Source: Bacteroidaceae bacterium
GTDB lineage: Bacteria > Bacteroidota > Bacteroidia > Bacteroidales > Bacteroidaceae
Assembly: GCA_900768625.1 (NCBI GenBank)
Contig: CAAGDO010000007.1
Span: 1 to 27,830, forward strand
DNA: 27,830 nucleotides
Reading direction: 5' to 3'
Positions 8,119 to 15,004 of the stretch are shown here, one piece after another. The notes under the pieces were generated by a model. That model was not told the DNA's origin. It saw only the letters and a list, made by a program, of their open reading frames with translations, and did no database searches. How positions within the stretch are numbered: position 1 is the first letter of the stretch; each line of letters opens with the position of its first letter. Made by a program: the position numbers and the translations under genes.

Positions 8119-9492
8119 TTATCGTGCCGTTTCCTTGGCTTCAAGAATTTCCTTGAACTGCGGCACCATGTTGTCGACATCACCGGCTCCGAGCACCACG
8201 AGCACATCGAAGTCTTCGCTTCGGAGCACTTCGGGCAGGTCTTTCTTCTCCACGATGCGACGCTGCATGTCGGGGCGCAGGTTGTCGAAGATGAGTTGGC
8301 TCGTCACGCCGGGGATGGGCTGTTCGCGGGCCGGATAAATCTCGGTGAGAATGACTTCATCGAGCAAGGAGAGGCTGTCGGCGAAGTCTTTGTAGAAATC
8401 GCGTGTGCGGGTGTAGAGGTGGGGCTGGAAAATCGCGGTGATCTTCCGTCCGTTGAACACTTCGCGGATGGACAGGATGCTTTGCTTGATTTCTGCGGGA
8501 TGGTGGGCATAGTCAGAAAGAAGTACATGACGGTCGTTCTTCAGGGCGAAGTCGAAGCGTCGTACGACGCCTTGGAAGCTTGCCATGGCCGAACGGATTT
8601 CATCAGCCGTTGCCCCGGCAATCTGTGCGAGTGCCATGGCGGCGATGCCGTTTTCGATGTTGATGCTGACGGGAACACCCAGTTCCACGTTGGCGATATT
8701 GCCGAAGGGCGAAACGAAGTCAAACACAATGTGACCGCCACCGACGCGTATGTTTTCGGCATGGAAGTCGCCTTCGTCGCGTGAGTAGTCGTAGCGGCGC
8801 ACGCCGTCCTGAAGGTCTTCCTTCATTTTCAGTCCACGATGGATAATCAGTGCACCGCCGGGCTGGATGAGGTTCGTATAGTGGCGGAAGCTCTCAAGGT
8901 AGGCTTCTTCAGTGCCGTAGATGTCGAGATGGTCGGCATCGGTGGCTGTGATGACAGTTGCGTAGGGACGGAGATGATGGAAAGAGCGATCAAACTCGTC
9001 AGCTTCTATCACCACATAGTCAGATTTATCTGAGAGCAGATAGTTCGTTCCGTAGTTTTTGGTGATACCTCCGAGGAAGGCGTTGCATCCTACGTGGCTT
9101 TCGTGGAGCAGGTGGGCTGTCATGGAGGAAGTGGAAGTCTTGCCGTGAGTACCAGCCACGCAAAGTCCCTTCATCGTGCGGGTGAGCGTGCCGAGCACTT
9201 GTGCGCGCTTCTGGATGTCGAATCCGTTGGTACGGAAATAGTTGAGTTCCTTGTGGTCAGCGGGGATTGCGGGGGTATAGACCACGAGGGTTTCCTCTTT
9301 GTCGCGACAGGCCATGGGGATGAGGTCGGGGTTGTCCTCGTAGTGGATGTCGGCCCCTTCGGCACGGAGCTCTTCAGTCAACTGGCAAGAGGTGCGGTCA
9401 TAACCGGCCACCACGAGTCCTTTTGACAGGAAATAGCGCTCAAGGGCGCTCATGCCGATACCGCCGGCACCGACGAAATATACTGATTTCAT
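8119..9492 (-). CDS. murC: UDP-N-acetylmuramate--L-alanine ligase MurC
   Basis: MurC is the cytoplasmic ATP-dependent ligase that adds L-alanine to UDP-N-acetylmuramate, the first step in building the peptidoglycan stem peptide. The 457-residue product starts MKSVYFVGAGGIGMSALERY (Rossmann-type UDP-binding domain) and has the ATP-binding loop GTHGKTS at 114-120. It also carries the Mur-ligase central motif VIEADEFDRSFHHL and the C-terminal SDYAHHPAEIKQSI segment typical of MurC. Length is normal for the family. It lies 156 bases after murG and 70 bases before ftsQ, in the usual order. Confidence 0.97.
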   Translation of the reverse strand: MKSVYFVGAGGIGMSALERYFLSKGLVVAGYDRTSCQLTEELRAEGADIHYEDNPDLIPMACRDKEETLVVYTPAIPADHKELNYFRTNGFDIQKRAQVLGTLTRTMKGLCVAGTHGKTSTSSMTAHLLHESHVGCNAFLGGITKNYGTNYLLSDKSDYVVIEADEFDRSFHHLRPYATVITATDADHLDIYGTEEAYLESFRHYTNLIQPGGALIIHRGLKMKEDLQDGVRRYDYSRDEGDFHAENIRVGGGHIVFDFVSPFGNIANVELGVPVSINIENGIAAMALAQIAGATADEIRSAMASFQGVVRRFDFALKNDRHVLLSDYAHHPAEIKQSILSIREVFNGRKITAIFQPHLYTRTRDFYKDFADSLSLLDEVILTEIYPAREQPIPGVTSQLIFDNLRPDMQRRIVEKKDLPEVLRSEDFDVLVVLGAGDVDNMVPQFKEILEAKETAR

Positions 9493-9648
9493 TTTGTGTG
9501 TTCAATGAATTTGCGTTCGGAACTTTAGGGATGTTTCCCGGCGGCTCTTCGCTATGGGGTTGATGCCAACAAGCCTCCGTCACGGCCATCTTTCCGCATG
9601 AAAGCGGATGCTGGTTGTGGCGAAGGGGATCGTTGGACTGTTTCGTTT

Positions 9649-10779
9649 TTATTTTGTTTTGCCTTGATATGCTTCTGCCAATTTGATCACCTCGTCGGCA
9701 ATATCGGAAGCGGCATTGGGGCGTGCGAGTTTCTTGATGTTGAAACTGAGCACTTCGAGTCGGCTGTGGTCGCTCACGGTGTTGATGGCAAGCGGCAGGA
9801 GTGAGCGGCGTGCATCGGCATCGGTCACGTAGAGGGCAGCGTCTTTCTGCACGAGGGAAAGGGCATTCTTGGTCTGATGGTCTTCGGCCACGTTGGGTGA
9901 GGGCACCAGAATAGCCGGTTTGCCGAGCAGACAGAATTCGGAGATACTTCCAGCACCGGCGCGCGAGATGATGAGGTCGGCTGCAGCAAAGGCTTGGCGC
10001 ATGTCGCTGATGAAGTCCATCACGACCAGATTCTGCGGGCATCCGCGGCGCTTGAGCTCGGCCTGGATTTCCTCGCTATAGTATTTTCCGGTTTGCCAGA
10101 TGAACTGCACTTTGTTCTGCTGCTTGACGAGCGGCAAGTTGCCGAGCATACTTTCGTTGAGCGTGCGTGCTCCTAGCGAACCGCCTACGATGAGGATGGT
10201 CGCTTTTCCTGGCACGAGACCGAAACTGCGTACAGCTTCGTCCTTGCTGACGTTTTGTTCGAGCAGGTTCTGACGAACGGGATTACCCGTGAAAAGAATG
10301 GAATCCTTGGGGAAGAAACGTTCCATACCGTCGTAGGCCACGCAGATGCGTTTGGCTTTTTTGGCCAACAGTTTGTTGGTTACGCCGGCATAGGAGTTCT
10401 GCTCCTGAAGAAGGGTGGGGATACCCATTGATTCGGCCACGTTGAGGGTGGGTCCGCTGGCATATCCTCCGACTCCGACAGCCACTTGGGGCTTGAAGTC
10501 GCGGAGAATCTTGCGGGCCATCCGGCGGCTCTTCATTATTTTGAAAAGAACGGAAACGTTCTTCAATAAGTTCTTGCGGTTGAAGCCAGCAATGGGAAGT
10601 CCTTTGATTTCGTAGCCTGCTGCAGGAACACGTTGCATTTCCATGCGTCCTTCAGCTCCAACGAAAAGGATGCGCGCATCGGGGCGCTTTTCCTTGATGG
10701 CATTTGCAATTGACACGGCGGGGAAAATATGTCCGCCAGTGCCGCCACCACTGATGATGACTCTTAATTCGTCGTTCAT
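9649..10779 (-). CDS. murG: Lipid II synthase MurG (GT28 glycosyltransferase)
   Basis: MurG transfers N-acetylglucosamine from UDP-GlcNAc to lipid I on the inner face of the membrane, producing lipid II. The 376-residue product has the N-terminal lipid-acceptor loop GGGTGGHIFPA (11-21), VGVGGYASGP (101-110), EQNSYAGVTNKLLAK, and the donor-site region ISRAGAGSISEF (271-282), followed by VPSPNVAEDHQTKNA. The length is typical. It is the first gene of the operon here: the gene upstream is an unrelated transporter with its own terminator, and a candidate promoter lies 28-35 bases ahead of the ATG. ftsW, which commonly precedes murG in this phylum, is not in the window. Confidence 0.97.
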   Translation of the reverse strand: MNDELRVIISGGGTGGHIFPAVSIANAIKEKRPDARILFVGAEGRMEMQRVPAAGYEIKGLPIAGFNRKNLLKNVSVLFKIMKSRRMARKILRDFKPQVAVGVGGYASGPTLNVAESMGIPTLLQEQNSYAGVTNKLLAKKAKRICVAYDGMERFFPKDSILFTGNPVRQNLLEQNVSKDEAVRSFGLVPGKATILIVGGSLGARTLNESMLGNLPLVKQQNKVQFIWQTGKYYSEEIQAELKRRGCPQNLVVMDFISDMRQAFAAADLIISRAGAGSISEFCLLGKPAILVPSPNVAEDHQTKNALSLVQKDAALYVTDADARRSLLPLAINTVSDHSRLEVLSFNIKKLARPNAASDIADEVIKLAEAYQGKTK

Positions 10780-10806
10780 AAACGGTCACTATATATAGTA
10801 TGAGCG

Positions 10807-10814
10807 CAAATTTA
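10807..10814 (-). promoter_or_regulatory. Candidate -7 promoter box for murG
   Basis: On the minus strand this reads TAAATTTG, a full match to the Bacteroidetes -7 consensus TAnnTTTG. It would start transcription about 20 bases before the murG ATG. No good TTTG -33 element is visible at the right distance, so the support is moderate. The terminator of the preceding gene just upstream makes a promoter here necessary. Confidence 0.45.
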
Positions 10815-10964
10815 GCAATAAAAATCGGGAGTTGCTACGCATTAAGGATGAAATGTGTAAAAAATCCGAAATGCAGGGGAATATGGACCTCAGAAGTGCG
10901 TCTTTGGAGGATGCGTCGTGACGTTGTTTCTTGCGTGAAAAACGATGTGGTATGGGAACTATGT

Positions 10965-11002
10965 AAAAAGGTGGTTCTAAAAGATTCGCCTTTAGAACCA
11001 CC
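10965..11002 (-). terminator. Intrinsic terminator of yeiH
   Basis: A perfect 12-bp stem (10970-10981 with 10991-11002, arms GGTGGTTCTAAA and TTTAGAACCACC) with a 9-base loop is followed on the minus strand by TTTTT. It lies about 20 bases beyond the yeiH stop and isolates yeiH from the murG operon. Confidence 0.9.
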
Positions 11003-11021
11003 CTTGAAATGAGGTGTGCTT

Positions 11022-12101
11022 TCAGAAAGCCATGATACAAACGAGGCTGACCACGCTGACGCACACCCACAGCATAATGCCTTGCACTAAAGGCTTTAGG
11101 CCAACGTTTCTTAAAGTCTTGATGGTGAGTGAGGCTCCAATGAAGAACATCGAGAGCGTGATCATATGTTTTGCCAGATCTGCCACCATTTGGCTGAAAC
11201 GGCCCCCGGCGTTGGCGAAAGCATCGCCAAGGAGTGAGGGATTGCTCAGCACATAGGTGTTGAACAGGATGGCAAGCAGGAACCAGACAATAAATGTCGG
11301 GACATTCTTATACCATGGCTTGGCTTTTCCGTTTTGCGTGAAGTTGCCTTTCATGAAGTAGGGTGTCAGCAATACCAAAACGACAATCCACAGGGCGCGG
11401 GTCAATTTGATGGTGGTGGCCAATTCCAGTGCGCTGACGCTTTGTGATGCCATGAGGTCGGGGTGCATCTGGTCGTAGGTTGCGCCTGCTCCGACAACGG
11501 ATGACGTGTCATGTATGGCGATGGCGGCCCACATGCCGAACTGCTTCATGCTCATGCCTAAAGCAGAGCCAATGCTGGGAAACAGGAAAAGCGCTATGGC
11601 ATTGAGCACAAACACCACGGCCAAGGCCACAGAAAGGTTTTCGGATTTTGCATTCAACACGGAACCGACGGCGGCAATGGCTGAACCTCCGCAAATCGCT
11701 GTGCCGGAACTCAAAAGATAGCTTGTTTCCTCGTTTACGCCCAGAAGTTTTCTGCCAATCACCCAGCCCAGACCTAGCGTGGCGAACACGCTGACAATGG
11801 TGAGTGTCATGCCTTCCCATCCCGAGGCCAGTGCTTTCTCGATGTTCATTCCAAATCCCAGTCCAACGACAGAATACTGCAACATCTTCTTTGACATCAG
11901 TTTGTTGAACTTGGGATAGACCTCTCCCATCATCAGGGCGAAGGCAATACCTACGGCCAAAACGAGGGGCGAAGAAACTTGTTTCAATACACTACTTAAA
12001 CATCCTGCATCCACGTTGCATGCATCAACGACGAATTTCAGCAGCAAAGCGGCTGCCAGCAGTGCGACAATCAGGATATAGCATCCTTTCTTTAAATTCA
12101 T
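11022..12101 (-). CDS. yeiH: YeiH-family (UPF0324) membrane transporter, putative sulfate exporter family
   Basis: The 359-residue product is an integral membrane protein with about ten hydrophobic segments, from YILIVALLAAALLLKFVV near the N-terminus to the final IMLWVCVSVVSLVCIM. The segment LLSSGTAICGGSAIAAVGSVL is the signature I associate with this family (Cons_hypoth698), and IHDTSSVVGAGATY is a second conserved region. Family members are often labelled sulfate exporters, but I treat the substrate as unproven. ATG at 12101 starts directly before the first membrane segment; a TTG at 12188 would add 29 residues but lies inside a structured leader and is rejected. It is a single-gene unit with its own promoter, leader and terminator. 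Confidence 0.9.
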   Translation of the reverse strand: MNLKKGCYILIVALLAAALLLKFVVDACNVDAGCLSSVLKQVSSPLVLAVGIAFALMMGEVYPKFNKLMSKKMLQYSVVGLGFGMNIEKALASGWEGMTLTIVSVFATLGLGWVIGRKLLGVNEETSYLLSSGTAICGGSAIAAVGSVLNAKSENLSVALAVVFVLNAIALFLFPSIGSALGMSMKQFGMWAAIAIHDTSSVVGAGATYDQMHPDLMASQSVSALELATTIKLTRALWIVVLVLLTPYFMKGNFTQNGKAKPWYKNVPTFIVWFLLAILFNTYVLSNPSLLGDAFANAGGRFSQMVADLAKHMITLSMFFIGASLTIKTLRNVGLKPLVQGIMLWVCVSVVSLVCIMAF

Positions 12102-12120
12102 GACAATTTCGTTTGTATGG

Positions 12121-12212
12121 ATAACTCCACCCTGAAAAGCCAATCTGGATGTTTCCCGCTGCATGAGTTGGAAACGCCTTATAGGCAAATTGACTTTTGG
12201 GGGTGGAGTTAT
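12121..12212 (-). promoter_or_regulatory. Structured 5' leader RNA of yeiH (candidate cis-regulatory element)
   Basis: In the minus-strand transcript, 12212-12201 (AUAACUCCACCC) pairs perfectly with 12132-12121 (GGGUGGAGUUAU). After a 2x2 internal loop the helix continues through AAAAG/CUUUU, a U-G pair, CAAU/AUUG, another U-G pair and UG/CA. Inside it are two small hairpins, CCU-AUA-AGG and a GUUUCC/GGAAAC stem, giving a three-way junction. The two wobble pairs would be A-C mismatches in the opposite transcript, so the minus-strand RNA is favoured. It starts about 15 bases after the predicted transcription start and ends 19 bases before the yeiH ATG. I do not recognise it as a known riboswitch class. 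Confidence 0.6.
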
Positions 12213-12232
12213 AGGTTATGCGAAAAACTCCG

Positions 12233-12240
12233 CAAAATTA
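12233..12240 (-). promoter_or_regulatory. Candidate -7 promoter box for yeiH
   Basis: The minus strand reads TAATTTTG, matching TAnnTTTG. It lies between the GH2 stop (12266) and the leader hairpin, so RNA starting about 7 bases downstream would include the whole folded leader. No clear -33 TTTG is present. Confidence 0.5.
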
Positions 12241-12265
12241 CTATTTTATGCTTAATCAGCCATCA

Positions 12266-14758
12266 TTATTGCGCAAGTTCGTTGTTATTTTCTGTCTTTT
12301 CTGAAACGGCAACGGTCGCTGAGCCTTTGCCCAGACCTTTACCCCTCACTTCAAGTGTGACGGTGCCAGGTTGCGTCGATGCTTGAACGATGACGGTGAG
12401 TTTGCCACCGAATGCATGCATTTGCGGGGCCTGGAATGATTCAAGGCAGGTTGGGTCGCCATTGGCCACAGCCTTGAATTTTCCGCATCCTTTCACTCGG
12501 AAATGGAGCAATCCATTGTAGTGGGGGCAGAGATTGCCGTCCTTGTCGGTCACTGTCACCGTGAGATAGTAGAGGTCGCGGCCGTCTGCCGACAGCCCTT
12601 CACCGTCGCGTCCCCAAATCTCTATATGGTGAGGCTTGCCGGCAGTGGCGATGGTTTGCTGCATCGCTTGTTGTCCGAGAGAGTCGTAGGCAATGACCTG
12701 AATCTGTCCGGGTTCGTAGCGTACGCTGTTCCACATCAGACGGTAGCGTTGCGTGTTGTCTGTCGCTTCTGTTTTGGATTTGAAAGAACGACGGCCTTGG
12801 CTTTTTCCGTTGACGAAAAGTTCAGCGGAAGGGAAGGTCGTATAGACAAACACCGGGGTCACTTTACCCTCGCGTCCGGGCCATGTCCAATGGGGTAAGG
12901 TGTGGAGCACATCGCTACCGTCGCGGAGCCATTGGCTTTGATAGAGAAAATAGCGATCCTTGGGGATAGAGGCCAAGTCGATGATGCCGAACATCGATGA
13001 ATGGTTGGGCCAGGCATTCGTGTCGTAAGGTGACGGTTCGCCAAGGTAGTCGAAACCAGTCCAAACGAACTGTCCGATTGTCCAGGGGTAGTCGTCGGCC
13101 AAAGCGAAGTCTTCATCGGGGATGTTGGACCAGGAGCAATATTCAAGGTCGTAGCTTGAACACTGATGGTCGTCGGTCAAGGCGTTGGCCTGTTTTTTTA
13201 CGGGGAAATGGTATACGCCACGTGAGCTGACCGTTGAGGCTGTTTCGGTGCCGAGCATCAAAGCTTGCGGCAGGCGTCGATAGGCTTCCGTATAGCGGTG
13301 GGTGCGATAGTTGAATCCGGGGATGTCGAATTCCGAAGCAAAACCGTTGTCCATCACGCATGAGGCTTGGTCCATACCGCAGGTCACGGGACGCGTAGGG
13401 TCCTCGCGGTGGCAGATGTCGCGCAGGAAACGCGCCGTTCTCCATCCGTTGGCTGAATATTGTGAAGGTACTTCATTGCCCACGCTCCACATCACCACAG
13501 ACGGGGAGTTGCGGAATTGGCGGACCATATTGACCATGTCGCGTTCGGCCCAGTCCTTGAAATAACGGTGGTAGCCGTTTTCGCATTTGGCCTCATCCCA
13601 CTCATCGAATGCCTCAATCATCAGCATGAATCCCATTTCGTCACAAAGACGGACCAGTTCGGGGGCAGGCATGTTGTGGGTGGTGCGGATGGCATCGCAA
13701 CCCATCTCCTTGAGCAGGCGCAGCTGGTGGCGAATGGCGCTTTCGTTGACGGCCGCTCCCAACGGGCCGAGGTCGTGGTGGAGGCATACGCCTTGGAATT
13801 TACGGTGTTGGCCGTTGAGGAAAAATCCTTTGTCGGCAATGTATTCGATGGAGCGTATGCCGAAGGGCGTGACGTAAGTGTCATGTAGTTGCCCTTGGGC
13901 GTAGATTTTTGTCACGGCGCGGTAGAGCACGGGGGATTCGGGCGACCACAGACGGGGAGCGTTGACTGTGAAATGCTGTGTGACTGGTAGGTCATGGTGC
14001 ACTCGGGTTTCTGTATTCCTGCTGTCCACCACGCGGCCGTCGGCATCCTCAATGGAAGTCACCACATGGAGAAGGCAGGTGTCGGCATTTTCCACGGTGG
14101 TGCGAAGTGTCACGGAAGCGAAGCCCGTTTCCACGTGAGGGGTGGTGAGTTGTGTGCCCCATACGGGTACATGGATGGGCGCCGTTTCCACCAGGTGCAC
14201 ATGGCGGTAGAGGCCAGCGCCCGGATACCAACGGCTGGATTCGGGTCTGTTCTCCAGACGGACGGCCAGCAGATTTTCTGTTCCGTCGGGATGAACGAGG
14301 TCGGTCACGTCGCAGTGGAAGGAATTGTAGCCGTAGGGCCAGAAGATGGCCTTTTGGCCGTTGACGTAGACTTGTGCTTCGCTCATCGCTCCATCAAACA
14401 CCAAAGTGATGCGTTTGCCGGGGGTGGTGCGAAATGTGCGGCGATACCACCCAATGCCTACGTAGGGGAGCCCTCCTGTGCGTCCCGTCTTGAGGGAAGC
14501 TTGCTTTTCGAAGTTTTGGCTGACGGCCACATTCTGCAAGTCGTTCTGGCGCGAGAACGGGCCTGTTATGGCCCAGTCGTGGGGTACTTCCACCTGCTTC
14601 CAGTCCTTGGGCTGGAAGTTCGTGGCTTCGGCGCCTTGTGCTTCGCCAAGATGGAAAAGCCACCCGGTTTCGAGAAGCGTTTCGCTGCGTTGGGCAGATA
14701 GGGGAATGCTTAGCACGTAGCACATGGCCGCGGCAAACAGTCGGAAAAGGGTATGCAT
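12266..14758 (-). CDS. Glycoside hydrolase family 2 enzyme, beta-galactosidase type
   Basis: The 830-residue product has a signal peptide (MHTLFRLFAAAMCYVLSIPLSAQ), so it is exported. GH2 domains follow in order: a sugar-binding jelly roll (about 25-190, with WYRRTF and VYVNGQ), an immunoglobulin-like domain (195-300), and the TIM barrel from about 303 (KGFFLNGQHRKFQGVCLHHDLG). The acid/base glutamate is E429 in WSVGNEVP and the nucleophile is E505 in LGTETAS. C-terminal beta-domains complete it. GH2 also contains beta-glucuronidases and mannosidases; overall resemblance favours beta-galactosidase, but substrate is uncertain. I chose ATG at 14758, directly before the signal peptide, over a TTG at 14905 that lies within the upstream terminator. 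It would remove beta-linked sugars from glycans in the periplasm or outside the cell. Confidence 0.93.
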   Translation of the reverse strand: MHTLFRLFAAAMCYVLSIPLSAQRSETLLETGWLFHLGEAQGAEATNFQPKDWKQVEVPHDWAITGPFSRQNDLQNVAVSQNFEKQASLKTGRTGGLPYVGIGWYRRTFRTTPGKRITLVFDGAMSEAQVYVNGQKAIFWPYGYNSFHCDVTDLVHPDGTENLLAVRLENRPESSRWYPGAGLYRHVHLVETAPIHVPVWGTQLTTPHVETGFASVTLRTTVENADTCLLHVVTSIEDADGRVVDSRNTETRVHHDLPVTQHFTVNAPRLWSPESPVLYRAVTKIYAQGQLHDTYVTPFGIRSIEYIADKGFFLNGQHRKFQGVCLHHDLGPLGAAVNESAIRHQLRLLKEMGCDAIRTTHNMPAPELVRLCDEMGFMLMIEAFDEWDEAKCENGYHRYFKDWAERDMVNMVRQFRNSPSVVMWSVGNEVPSQYSANGWRTARFLRDICHREDPTRPVTCGMDQASCVMDNGFASEFDIPGFNYRTHRYTEAYRRLPQALMLGTETASTVSSRGVYHFPVKKQANALTDDHQCSSYDLEYCSWSNIPDEDFALADDYPWTIGQFVWTGFDYLGEPSPYDTNAWPNHSSMFGIIDLASIPKDRYFLYQSQWLRDGSDVLHTLPHWTWPGREGKVTPVFVYTTFPSAELFVNGKSQGRRSFKSKTEATDNTQRYRLMWNSVRYEPGQIQVIAYDSLGQQAMQQTIATAGKPHHIEIWGRDGEGLSADGRDLYYLTVTVTDKDGNLCPHYNGLLHFRVKGCGKFKAVANGDPTCLESFQAPQMHAFGGKLTVIVQASTQPGTVTLEVRGKGLGKGSATVAVSEKTENNNELAQ

Positions 14759-14787
14759 ATGTGCGTGTTTTTGTCCTAATGTATCTG

Positions 14788-14819
14788 CGAATTTACTAAA
14801 ACTTATGGATACGGTAAAT
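14788..14819 (-). promoter_or_regulatory. Weak candidate promoter for the GH2 gene
   Basis: The minus strand reads TAAATTCG at 14795-14788, one mismatch from TAnnTTTG, with an ATTTAC segment at 14819-14814 near the -33 position. It lies between the GH20 terminator and the GH2 start. A promoter is expected here, but this match is imperfect. Confidence 0.3.
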
Positions 14820-14849
14820 GCTTTGTTCTTTCTATTTGCTTTACCCAAC

Positions 14850-14914
14850 AAAAAACACGGTAATCGACGTACGCTTTGTCCTTGTGGGGGAAAGCGGAAC
14901 GTCAATTACCGTGT
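14850..14914 (-). terminator. Intrinsic terminator of the GH20 gene
   Basis: Arms at about 14855-14877 and 14891-14914 form a long stem (ACACGGTAAT...GACGT...CGCTTT paired with its complement), with one G-U pair and a small bulge. On the minus strand TTTTTT follows immediately. It is about 90 bases past the GH20 stop and covers the TTG that would otherwise start a longer GH2 reading, which argues against that longer start. Confidence 0.85.
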
Positions 14915-15004
14915 CGTTCGTTCGTATGTGTAGACCTGCGTAGATGGCGTGGCGCAGTCAGTGCCTTTGTCTGGGCTTATTCAAGCGTCAAACTTGGAAA
15001 GGAC

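Noticed and set aside
14759..14905. Longer GH2 reading from TTG at 14905
   Set aside because: It passes through the terminator of the GH20 gene and would bury the clear signal peptide that begins at ATG 14758.
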